A stretch of DNA of 7,054 nucleotides from Phycisphaeraceae bacterium (GTDB lineage: Bacteria > Planctomycetota > Phycisphaerae > Phycisphaerales > Phycisphaeraceae), in assembly GCA_007119405.1 (NCBI GenBank), contig SKPT01000319.1, forward strand, positions 1-7,054, given 5' to 3'. The notes beneath the pieces are model-generated. The model had not been told where the DNA came from and ran no database searches. It saw only the letters and a list, made by a program, of their open reading frames with translations. Numbering within the stretch: the stretch's first letter is position 1; every line of letters starts with the position of its first letter. The translations under genes and the position numbers were made by a program. This document shows positions 1-5,295 of this stretch, one piece after another.

Positions 1-205
1 GCTCGCGCGGCAGGTGAGCGAACACTTCGCCATCCTGGGGATCTTCCAGGCGCACGAGAATCGCCCAGGCCTCGTCATCGCTGAGGTCGGCAAGCCGCTG
101 GGCGACGGCATGGGGATGCGCGTCGGTGCAGGCGCGACGGATCGCCTCGGTGTCGTTGCTCTCAAGGAGGGCGCGCAGATCGATTTCGGACGGGAATTGC
201 GTCAT
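1..205 (-). CDS. mgtE: MgtE-type magnesium transporter, N-terminal part (runs off the left edge)
   Basis: Only the first 68 codons are in the window. MgtE is an inner-membrane Mg2+ channel with a cytosolic N domain, CBS domains and five C-terminal membrane helices; only part of the N domain is visible. Residues 10-68 read as short amphipathic helices with the spacing of the MgtE_N superhelix: AVAQRLADLSDDEAWAIL (33-50), then VRLEDPQDGEVFAHLPRE (51-68). This resembles the usual alternation of ADLLEEL-, LLRLLDPE- and AEVLAELP-like repeats. The ATG at 205 is preceded on the minus strand by AAAGGAAG with 6 nt between the GGAAG core and the start, a good ribosome binding site. A long structured leader and a sigma70-like promoter lie upstream, fitting a metal-regulated transporter. 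Alternative: another protein with a stand-alone MgtE_N domain, since the membrane part is not visible. Confidence 0.72.
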   Translation of the reverse strand, partial: MTQFPSEIDLRALLESNDTEAIRRACTDAHPHAVAQRLADLSDDEAWAILVRLEDPQDGEVFAHLPRE

Positions 206-272
206 GGCTGACTTCCTTTCACGTTCCCGGGCCCGGGCCTGCGCCGCCCAAGGCCGGAAACGAAGTCAGCCA
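206..272 (-). promoter_or_regulatory. Stem sequestering the mgtE ribosome binding site
   Basis: In the minus-strand transcript GGCUGACUUC (271 to 262) is a perfect complement of GAAGUCAGCC (215 to 206). The stem gains an eleventh pair with the A of the AUG (U272-A205). It covers most of the Shine-Dalgarno sequence AGGAAG (217-212). A second stem follows directly: GUUUCCGG (261-254) with CCGGGAAC (230-223), 8 pairs including one G-U. Its apex is closed by GGGC (249-246) with GCCC (238-235). A 7-nt bulge (222-216) holds the A-rich start of the Shine-Dalgarno sequence. The GGCU part of the sequestering strand can instead form a small hairpin with AGCC at 279-276, so a competing fold exists. These pairings are read directly; switching is inferred. 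Confidence 0.5.
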
Positions 273-490
273 GTTGGCTAGGCGGCCGTGTGGTTCAACG
301 GTCGCGCAGCCTGGGGGCGGATCGGCTCCAGCCTCGGGAACGCCAGAGACCCGGTGACAGGTTCGCCCGGGTCCTCGGATTCATCGCCGAGGAAGGTTCG
401 GGGTGGTTGGCTACAACTGCCAGATTCGTCCACAGCCGTGGCTCCAGAACTTGAGAACCGACCCGCGCAGGAACCGCCCCTGCCCGGAGT
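206..490 (-). ncRNA. Long structured 5' leader of mgtE, candidate cis-regulatory RNA
   Basis: About 285 nt lie between the predicted transcription start (near 490) and the mgtE start codon. Read on the minus strand it holds several hairpins in series. GGUUCU (460s to 450s) can pair with the GGAGCC that ends near 439. CCAC pairs with GUGG around the loop GGCU (about 440-431). CCUCGG (392-387) pairs with CCGAGG (378-373) over an 8-nt loop. Immediately next to it ACCCGG (372-367) pairs with CCGGGU (354-349) over a 12-nt loop, so the last two could stack end to end. The leader finishes in the stem that covers the ribosome binding site. No M-box, cobalamin, fluoride, yybP-ykoY or c-di-AMP signature was recognised. 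High G+C favours chance hairpins, so confidence is limited without comparative data. Confidence 0.38.
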
Positions 491-496
491 GGCGGA

Positions 497-525
497 ACTC
501 TAGCAATCGGGCCAGGAGGTGTCAA
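497..525 (-). promoter_or_regulatory. Sigma70-like promoter for mgtE
   Basis: Minus strand: a perfect -35 hexamer TTGACA (525-520), a 17-nt spacer, and the -10 hexamer TAGAGT (502-497; 4 of 6 matches to TATAAT). The optimal spacing and the perfect -35 stand out against the GC-rich surroundings. Transcription would start near 490, giving a leader of about 285 nt before the mgtE start codon. Confidence 0.55.
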
Positions 526-740
526 CTTGCGCATGTCACCGCGCCGGTGCCCTGGCTCGCGCGGCGCGCTTCGCCGTAGCAGGGCACTGGGGCTGCCGTC
601 CGGAGCCACCGTCAGTCGGCCGTGCTGTGCCCAGGGCTGGTGATTCAATTCTGGAAGGTTGTCCGTCATGTTGATGAGCTTTGTCAGCCACGCGAATCCC
701 GCAGGCTTCAAGGCCGCCGGGTCGAAGTGGCGGTTGGGCT
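526..740. other. Intergenic stretch with no convincing gene
   Basis: This lies between the mgtE promoter and the 3' end of the truncated isomerase gene. A minus-strand open frame runs through it, with an ATG at 669 (first residues MTDNLPELNHQPWAQHGRL). It continues across the mgtE promoter and leader down to 295, has no recognisable domain, turns Pro/Arg-rich, and lacks a clear ribosome binding site. I do not call it a gene. The only clear structure is the inverted repeat at 547-587. Confidence 0.4.
547..587. repeat. Inverted repeat, possible terminator of the isomerase remnant
   Basis: GTGCCCTG (547-554) and CAGGGCAC (580-587) form a perfect 8-bp stem around a 25-nt loop that is itself GC-rich and partly self-complementary. 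There is no T-run on either side, so it is not a classical intrinsic terminator. It lies between the end of the isomerase remnant and the mgtE promoter, where separation of transcripts would be expected. Confidence 0.35.
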
Positions 741-1202
741 TCAATGTTCAGGCCAGGTGCGTGGGACCGGGCGCGGTCCGGGCGCCCCGTCCCGGAGTTG
801 GGCCCGCAGCCAGCGCAAACCCTCGAGGTTGTCGAGCAGGCGATGTTCGGCATCGACCTCGGCGCTGTGACACAGCACGCCCACGGGTCCGTGCCACCCG
901 CACTGCGCCACGGCGTGGAGAACCTCGATATCACGGTCGCCCTGTCCGAGCGGGACGATGTGCGGCTGGGGTGCGTCGGGGCCTGGCTGGGACATGGTGC
1001 CATTGAGGTTCAGCGCCAGCAAGTGCGGCTTCATGAGGGCGAGGTGGCGTGGCAGGTCATCGAGCTGTGGCCGGCCGTGATGAAGGTTGAAGGCGATGCC
1101 GACGTGCTGGCGGCCGCGCTTGGGTTGCTGGATGTCGCGCAGGCGATAGCCCGGGATGGAATAGAGCAAGCGGGGCAGGTGGCGGCCGGGCGGTCGGGCC
1201 AT
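741..1202 (-). pseudogene. Truncated xylose-isomerase-like TIM-barrel (sugar phosphate isomerase/epimerase) protein, C-terminal half
   Basis: An open frame of 153 residues. Residues 33-137 look like the second half of an AP_endonuc_2/xylose-isomerase-like TIM barrel. HVGIAFNLHHGRPQLDDL (33-50) is a strand followed by an NLHH motif. LLALNLNGTM (61-70) carries the N-x-N after the next strand. VPLGQGDRDIEVL (83-95) and GPVGVLCHSAEVDAEHRLL (105-123) follow, then DNLEGLRWLRAQL (124-136) and a GPRPVPRT tail (142-149), which I recognise as the ordinary end of this family. Family members are usually near 270-300 residues. Here about the first 32 residues match nothing and the N-terminal barrel half is missing, including the early metal-ligand strands. 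The start at 1202 is the best ATG but has only a weak AGG upstream. Most likely a 5'-truncated remnant; a short functional derivative is less likely because half a barrel should not fold. Confidence 0.6.
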
Positions 1203-1293
1203 GGTGGTGCCTGTTGATCGGGCGGTGATCTCATCGCTTGAAGCGGCGCCAGCATACCGCGTCGATCGGGGATGGGCGTCACCGGGTTGCCTG

Positions 1294-1302
1294 TGCTATG
1301 TT
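1294..1302 (+). promoter_or_regulatory. Possible extended -10 promoter for the four-gene operon
   Basis: TGC followed by TATGTT (1297-1302) fits the extended -10 form TGn-TATAAT, with 4 of 6 matches in the hexamer. No -35 hexamer is found at 17 nt. Transcription would begin about 35-40 nt before the amidohydrolase ATG at 1346. The divergent gap (1203-1345) also carries TCGATC at 1262-1267 and its inverted copy GATCGA at 1337-1342; any role is unknown. The call is weak. Confidence 0.25.
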
Positions 1303-1345
1303 GTCGCAGGCCGCGTTTGCACGCTGGCCGTCCCGGGATCGACCG

Positions 1346-2188
1346 ATGCAGAACATTCACAGCCACGTCTGGGATCAGCGGTTGCACATCGAGCCGGCGA
1401 CGGTGCGTGAAGCGGAGCTGTCGCGTGGCCGGCCGCTGGATCTGACGGTGACGCTCGCCGACGCCCTGCGTGAGGCCGAGCCCTTCGAGAAGGTTGCCGT
1501 GTTCGGGCTCAAGGCCAGGCTGACGGGCTACTGGGTGCCCGACACGTTTGTGGCCGAGCTCGTCGCGCAGGCGGTGGGCAAGCTCGTCGGCTTCGCGTGC
1601 TGCGACCCGACGGACCCGGCGCACATGGACGAGCTGACCGAGGCGATCGAGCACCTCAAGCTCCGCGGGCTTAAGATGGGCCCGATCTACGCCGGCTTCG
1701 ACCCGCGCGACGAGCGCTGCGACGCGGTCTACGCCTACTGCCAGAAGCGCCAGATCCCCATCCTGTTTCACACCGGCACGACGTTCAACCGCCTGGCCCC
1801 GCTGCGCTACGCCTATGCCGACGTCTTCGACGACGTGGCGATGCGCTACCCGGAGCTGCGCATGGTGCTGGCGCACCTCGGGCACCCGTTTCACGAGCAG
1901 TGCATCTGCGTCATTCGCAAGCACCCGCACGTCTACGCCGACATCTCCGCGCTGCACTATCGGCCGTGGCAGTTCTACAACATGATGATGCTGGCGCAGG
2001 AGTACGGCGTCGCGCACAAGCTGCTGCTGGGGACCGACTACCCTTTCGCCGGCGCGGACGAGACCATCGCCGGGCTCAAGCGGATCAACGACGTGACCGG
2101 CGGCGCCGGCCTGCCGCGCATCACCGACGAGACGATCGAGGGGATCCTGCATCGTGATGCGTTCGGCCTGCTGGGCATCGGCGCATGA
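1346..2188 (+). CDS. Amidohydrolase-2 family metal-dependent hydrolase (TIM barrel)
   Basis: 280 residues, the usual size for this cytoplasmic family, whose members hydrolyse lactones or decarboxylate acids using one divalent metal. The metal-binding HxH is H5 and H7 (NIHSHVW), directly after the chosen ATG, as is normal. Other expected sites: the strand with G108-L-K110, H142 (ILFHTG), H177 and H180 (LAHLGHPF), and the late-barrel Asp D231 (LLGTDYPF). The frame is open back to an ATG at 1238 (36 more residues), but that extension is unlike the family and crosses a possible -10 element, so 1346 is preferred. Its ribosome binding site is weak (GGGA). The enolase-superfamily gene begins 25 nt after its stop. 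From context it may act as a lactonase or related hydrolase on a sugar-acid derivative; this is inference, and the substrate is unknown. Confidence 0.88.
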   Translation: MQNIHSHVWDQRLHIEPATVREAELSRGRPLDLTVTLADALREAEPFEKVAVFGLKARLTGYWVPDTFVAELVAQAVGKLVGFACCDPTDPAHMDELTEAIEHLKLRGLKMGPIYAGFDPRDERCDAVYAYCQKRQIPILFHTGTTFNRLAPLRYAYADVFDDVAMRYPELRMVLAHLGHPFHEQCICVIRKHPHVYADISALHYRPWQFYNMMMLAQEYGVAHKLLLGTDYPFAGADETIAGLKRINDVTGGAGLPRITDETIEGILHRDAFGLLGIGA

Positions 2189-2213
2189 GCGATGGATGAG
2201 GAGCGGGCCTGCC

Positions 2214-3383
2214 ATGAAGATCGTCGACGTTCAGGCGTACGTGCTCGACACGGGCAAGGACTACCCCGACCCCTGGCAGGCGACGGAGGCGCATGGCGTG
2301 CGTTTCGTGTCGCTGCTGCGCGTCACGACGGACGAGGGCATCGAGGGCTGGGCGGATGTCGAGACTCAGCCGCACGTTGCCAAGGCGATCGTCGACGCGC
2401 CCTCGGGCGGGCAGATCGGCTTTGAGTCGCTGCGGGCGGCGCTGGTGGGCGAGGACCCGTTCCAGCGCGAGCGGCTCTGGCAGAAGATGTATCGCTGCAT
2501 GAGCTACTACGGCCGGGCGGGCGCGGGGATGCAGATGATCAGCGGCGTTGACCTGGCGCTGTGGGACGTTGCCGGCAAGGCGATCGGGCAGCCGGTCTGG
2601 CGGCTGCTGGGGGCGAAGTATCGTGATCGCGTGCGCGTCTACGCCTCGACGCTCTTCCGCCCCACGCCTGATGCGATGAAGCAGGCCGTCGCCGGCTACC
2701 TCGCCCAGGGTTTCGACGCGATCAAGTTCGGCTGGGGGGTGTTCGGCAGCGACGTGCAGCGCGACGTGGCGCTCGTCGCCGCGGCGCGCGAAGAAGCGGG
2801 GCCGGACGTCACGCTCATGGTCGACGGCGGCTGGCATGGGCAGTCACAACGCGATCTGTATCGGCATCGCTCGCTCAAGGATTGGCGCCGCGTCATTGAC
2901 GCTCTGGAAGCGCTGGAGGTCTACTGGCTCGAGGACTTCCTGCCGCCGGAGCATGTCGACGGGTACGCCCAGCTTGCGCGCCACACCCGTTCGCTGCGTC
3001 TGGCCGCGGGCGAGCAGACGGCGGGCTACGACGACTTTGAGCGCCTGGCGCGGCGCGGGTGCGTTGACGTGCTTCAGCCGGATCTCAGCCGCTGCGGCGG
3101 GTTGACGGTGGCGCGGCAGGTGGCGGACCTCGCCACGCGGATGCAGATCGAATGCGTGCCGCACGCCTGGCTCTCCGACGTGCTCAAGGCCGGCGCCCTG
3201 CACCTGAGCGCTTACCTCATGAACGGCACGTTCATCGAGTACAATGTCGCCTCGGCTTCGCTGCTGCGTCGCCTGTGCGTGCAGCCGCTCACGATGCGCG
3301 ACGGCTGGCTGGACGTGCCCACCGGGCCGGGCCTGGGTGTTGAGATCAACGAGGACGTCGTCGCCGCGTATCGCGTGGCCTGA
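2214..3383 (+). CDS. Mandelate racemase/muconate lactonizing enzyme family protein (enolase superfamily), probable acid-sugar dehydratase
   Basis: 389 residues, full length. These enzymes remove a proton next to a carboxylate with Mg2+ and then racemise, cycloisomerise or dehydrate. A capping domain (about 1-130) precedes the barrel; the signature helix ISGVDLALWDVAGKAIGQPV spans 109-128. Metal ligands are intact: D204 (LMVDGGW), E240 (YWLEDF) and E267 (AAGEQT). D290 (LQPD) and H317 (CVPHAW) form the expected Asp-His pair, and FIEY is at 340-343. In place of the KxK of the mandelate racemase group there is AIKFGWG (169-175): K171 is kept and the second lysine is a glycine. As far as I recall, some sugar-acid dehydratases, such as the galactonate dehydratase type, also lack it. 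The ATG at 2214 is preceded by GAGGAG (2198-2203), a strong ribosome binding site; an in-frame ATG at 2154 lies inside the upstream gene. Substrate not predictable. Confidence 0.9.
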   Translation: MKIVDVQAYVLDTGKDYPDPWQATEAHGVRFVSLLRVTTDEGIEGWADVETQPHVAKAIVDAPSGGQIGFESLRAALVGEDPFQRERLWQKMYRCMSYYGRAGAGMQMISGVDLALWDVAGKAIGQPVWRLLGAKYRDRVRVYASTLFRPTPDAMKQAVAGYLAQGFDAIKFGWGVFGSDVQRDVALVAAAREEAGPDVTLMVDGGWHGQSQRDLYRHRSLKDWRRVIDALEALEVYWLEDFLPPEHVDGYAQLARHTRSLRLAAGEQTAGYDDFERLARRGCVDVLQPDLSRCGGLTVARQVADLATRMQIECVPHAWLSDVLKAGALHLSAYLMNGTFIEYNVASASLLRRLCVQPLTMRDGWLDVPTGPGLGVEINEDVVAAYRVA

Positions 3384-3407
3384 CGTTGGCCCTGCCGCGA
3401 ACACCGC

Positions 3408-4049
3408 ATGATGAAGCCGCTGATCATCCTCGGCGTCGGACCGCATGCCGTTGAAATGGCGCAGCTCGTCGAGCGCATCAACGCGGCCAAGCCTACGTGG
3501 GCGCTCGTCGGCTTCGTCGCGCCGGCGGGCCACCCGGGGCACGCCGCCATCGCGGCGACCGGCTTTGCGGTGCTCGGCGGCGCGGCGGTGCTGGCCCGGC
3601 ACGAAGCGTGCCACCTGGCGTTCGACCACGAGTTCCGCGACGCGATCGACGTGCCCCGCCAGCGCTGGGCCACGCTCATCGACCCCACCGCCATGGTCGC
3701 CCACAGCGCCCGCCTGGGGGCCGGGTGCGTCGTCTACCCGCATGCCTTCATCGGTGCCGGCGCGTGCGTCGGCGATCGTCTGTTCATGCTCGCCGGCGCC
3801 GCCATCAACCACGACGACCAGCTCGGCGACAACGTGACCCTGTGCAGCGGGGCGACACTCGCCGGGTCCGTCAAGGTCGGCGACAACGCCTACCTCGGTC
3901 AGGCGTGCAGCGTTCGCCAGCATGTAAACATCGGCGCGGCCAGCGTCGTCGGCATGGGGGCCGTGGTTCTCAAGGACGTCCCGGCCGGGAGCACCGTGGC
4001 CGGCAACCCGGCCCGGCTGCTGACCACCGACGCGCGGCCCGACGCGTAA
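3408..4049 (+). CDS. NeuD/PglD-type left-handed beta-helix acyltransferase
   Basis: 213 residues, the usual size for sugar O- or N-acetyltransferases of this family. The N-terminal part (1-85) starts with a Rossmann-like strand-loop-helix, LIILGVGPHAVEMAQLVE (5-22). From about 93 hexapeptide repeats begin: TAMVAHSARLGAGCVVYPHA (94-113), then further turns to about residue 200. The motif AAINHDD (131-137) carries the histidine (H135) that serves as catalytic base in characterised PglD/NeuD enzymes. The end, VPAGSTVAGNPAR (191-203), is the classic acetyl-CoA-binding tail of hexapeptide transferases. It starts 24 nt after the upstream stop; two ATGs in tandem (3408, 3411) are possible and no clear Shine-Dalgarno sequence is visible, so coupling to upstream translation is plausible. 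Such enzymes normally sit with nucleotide-sugar aminotransferases; here the neighbours are sugar-acid enzymes, which is unusual. Acceptor unknown. Confidence 0.87.
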   Translation: MMKPLIILGVGPHAVEMAQLVERINAAKPTWALVGFVAPAGHPGHAAIAATGFAVLGGAAVLARHEACHLAFDHEFRDAIDVPRQRWATLIDPTAMVAHSARLGAGCVVYPHAFIGAGACVGDRLFMLAGAAINHDDQLGDNVTLCSGATLAGSVKVGDNAYLGQACSVRQHVNIGAASVVGMGAVVLKDVPAGSTVAGNPARLLTTDARPDA

Positions 4050-4073
4050 CCGCGCCTTGTGACAGGATCGACC

Positions 4074-4748
4074 ATGACCGAAACAGATGATGCGACCTTC
4101 AAGTTCATCCGCGAGCAGCTTTACGTGCCCGTCGTCTGCGACATCCTCGACGAGCTGGGCTACCGGCAGCAGGCGATGCACCAGCGTTTGCGCCCCCTGC
4201 TGCCGGACATCCGCCGCTGCGGCTTCGTCGGCCGGGCGCGCACGCTGCGCTGGATGGACACCGACTACGTTGTCGAGGAGGATCCGTACGGCCTGGAGAT
4301 CGAGGCGATGGATGCGCTGCGGCCCAACGACGTGGTCATCCATTCGACCGACTTCAGCGGCACCAACGCGCCGTGGGGTGAGCTCATGTCTGCGGCGGCG
4401 ATGGCGCGCGGTGCGGTCGGCTGCGTGTGCGACAGCCAGATCCGTGACTGTCTGCGCATCATCGACATGGGATTCCCGGTGTATTATGCCGGCATTCGGC
4501 CTCTCGACTCGATGGGTCGGGCACGCGTGATGGCCTACGACGTGCCGGTGCGCTGTGGCGAGGTGCTGGTGCGGCCGGGCGAGCTGGTCTTCGCCGACTT
4601 TGATGGTGTGGTCGTCGTGCCGCGCGATGTGGAGGCCGAGGTCTTGCGACGGGCCAAGGACAAGGTCGCCAGCGAGTCCGCCTCCCGCCGCGAACTCCAG
4701 GCCGGCAAGCGCCTGCGGGAGGTTTACGACACCCACGGCGTGCTGTGA
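4074..4748 (+). CDS. RraA family protein (HMG/CHA aldolase-like)
   Basis: 224 residues, normal length. The family includes 4-hydroxy-4-methyl-2-oxoglutarate/4-carboxy-4-hydroxy-2-oxoadipate aldolases and other retro-aldol or decarboxylating enzymes, plus the RNase E inhibitor RraA; older annotations say demethylmenaquinone methyltransferase. Visible features: PVVCDILDELGY (19-30), WGELMSAAAMARGAVG (101-116), the metal and substrate site R124-D125 in CDSQIRDC (119-126), the GFPVYYAG strand (133-140), and VRPGELVFADFDGVVVVP (166-183). From memory, characterised aldolases use an Asp 21 residues before the Arg-Asp pair; here that place is E103. The ATG at 4074 has AGGA (4064-4067) with a 6-nt spacer; an in-frame GTG at 4059 is less likely. 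It is the last gene of the operon, 24 nt after the acyltransferase. It could cleave the 2-keto acid made by the upstream dehydratase-like enzyme; this is inference. Confidence 0.87.
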   Translation: MTETDDATFKFIREQLYVPVVCDILDELGYRQQAMHQRLRPLLPDIRRCGFVGRARTLRWMDTDYVVEEDPYGLEIEAMDALRPNDVVIHSTDFSGTNAPWGELMSAAAMARGAVGCVCDSQIRDCLRIIDMGFPVYYAGIRPLDSMGRARVMAYDVPVRCGEVLVRPGELVFADFDGVVVVPRDVEAEVLRRAKDKVASESASRRELQAGKRLREVYDTHGVL

Positions 4749-4756
4749 CCAGGGCA

Positions 4757-4790
4757 GACGCGTTCTCCTTCAGTTGCTCCGAGCCGCGTC
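4757..4790 (+). terminator. Possible terminator hairpin after the operon
   Basis: GACGCG (4757-4762) pairs with CGCGTC (4785-4790) around a 22-nt loop, beginning 9 nt after the stop codon of the last operon gene. The stem is only 6 bp and no T-run follows, so this is weak. It is listed because of its position. Confidence 0.2.
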
Positions 4791-5038
4791 AAGCGCACCA
4801 AGGTCGGCGCACCAATCAAGAGACAACAAGACACATCTCGAACCGGTTCCTACACAAGCCCTGCCGACAAACGGCCGCGTCAGATCACCACGTCCTTTCC
4901 GGACACCGCTGCCCCGCCGGCCGCGTCCTGTGCTTGAGCCGGCGGCCGCAGCGGGCGCAGGTGCAGAATCGCTCCGGGTTGGGCCGGCACGTTGGCGGGT
5001 CCACCGCAAGTTGCGGTGTCGGCAAGACTTGTTGCGAA

Positions 5039-5103
5039 TCGGGGTGACAGGATCTGAGCCTGTGACCTCCTCGTTTCCGAAGAAAAGCTTTTCCTCGACG
5101 AGG
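5039..5103 (-). pseudogene. Degenerate tRNA-Pro-like 3' half
   Basis: Read on the minus strand. After a variable-loop-like AGGTC comes a T-arm ACAGG-CTCAGAT-CCTGT (5063-5047), a perfect 5-bp stem with a 7-nt loop. Then comes an acceptor-strand-like CACCCCG (5046-5040) and a discriminator A (5039). The order and spacing match the 3' half of a bacterial tRNA; CACCCCG-A is typical of tRNA-Pro, whose first pair is C1-G72. Upstream lies TTCGGAA, like a proline CGG anticodon loop, followed by ACGAGG; the matching CCTCGT (5103-5098) is displaced by 16 extra bases. No 5' acceptor strand (CGGGGTG) or D-arm is found, the T-loop has CTCAGAT instead of TTCAAAT, and no CCA follows. It is therefore a remnant, not a working tRNA, and could mark an old integration site. 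Confidence 0.45.
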
Positions 5104-5295
5104 CGGTTGTGTACCTTGGAGGTGGGCATGATCAGCATCGGGCCGGCCGGGAGTCAACTCTTGGCTTGGTGGCATCGGGCCCCCGGATGCATGTCTCCTG
5201 TCGGTTGTGGCATGGAAGCCGGGTTCTGCTCTTTCCTGCCAGGGGGATCGTCGCAACCGCGTGCCACATCTCGTGCTCAAGGCTCGTGGCCACGT

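Noticed and set aside
349..440. TPP-riboswitch-like string in the mgtE leader (GAACCTG ... CCGGGT ... TGGCG)
   Set aside because: It resembles the 3' half of the thiamine pyrophosphate aptamer, but the essential CUGAGA is absent (GGCTGTGG instead), the CUGAU segment is altered, the halves are spaced wrongly, and a magnesium transporter is not a thiamine gene.
206..490. M-box magnesium riboswitch
   Set aside because: It would be the expected element before mgtE, but none of its strongly conserved segments, such as GUGAGGCUCCU or CAGUGCUAAAGCUCUACG, is present.
295..744. Minus-strand open frame of 149 codons
   Set aside because: It runs through the inverted repeat, the mgtE promoter and the structured leader, has no family resemblance, is Pro/Arg-rich, and lacks a ribosome binding site.
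681..1217. Plus-strand open frame of 178 codons over the isomerase remnant
   Set aside because: The minus-strand frame shows real family motifs (NLHHG, LNLNG, DNLEGLRWL), while the plus-strand reading has none.
1031..2215. Minus-strand open frame of 394 codons opposite the amidohydrolase
   Set aside because: It is antisense to a gene with a full set of metal-binding motifs and has no recognisable domain of its own. Its end reads the isomerase remnant in the wrong frame.
2844..4736. Minus-strand open frame of 630 codons opposite three operon genes
   Set aside because: The sense strand encodes three clear enzymes with intact motifs. The antisense reading is low-complexity (His, Arg, Val, Ala, Asp) and results from GC-rich codon use with few stops.
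5030..5130. Functional tRNA gene
   Set aside because: The 5' acceptor strand and D-arm are missing, the T-loop lacks TTC, the anticodon arm is interrupted, and no CCA or 3' extension fits.
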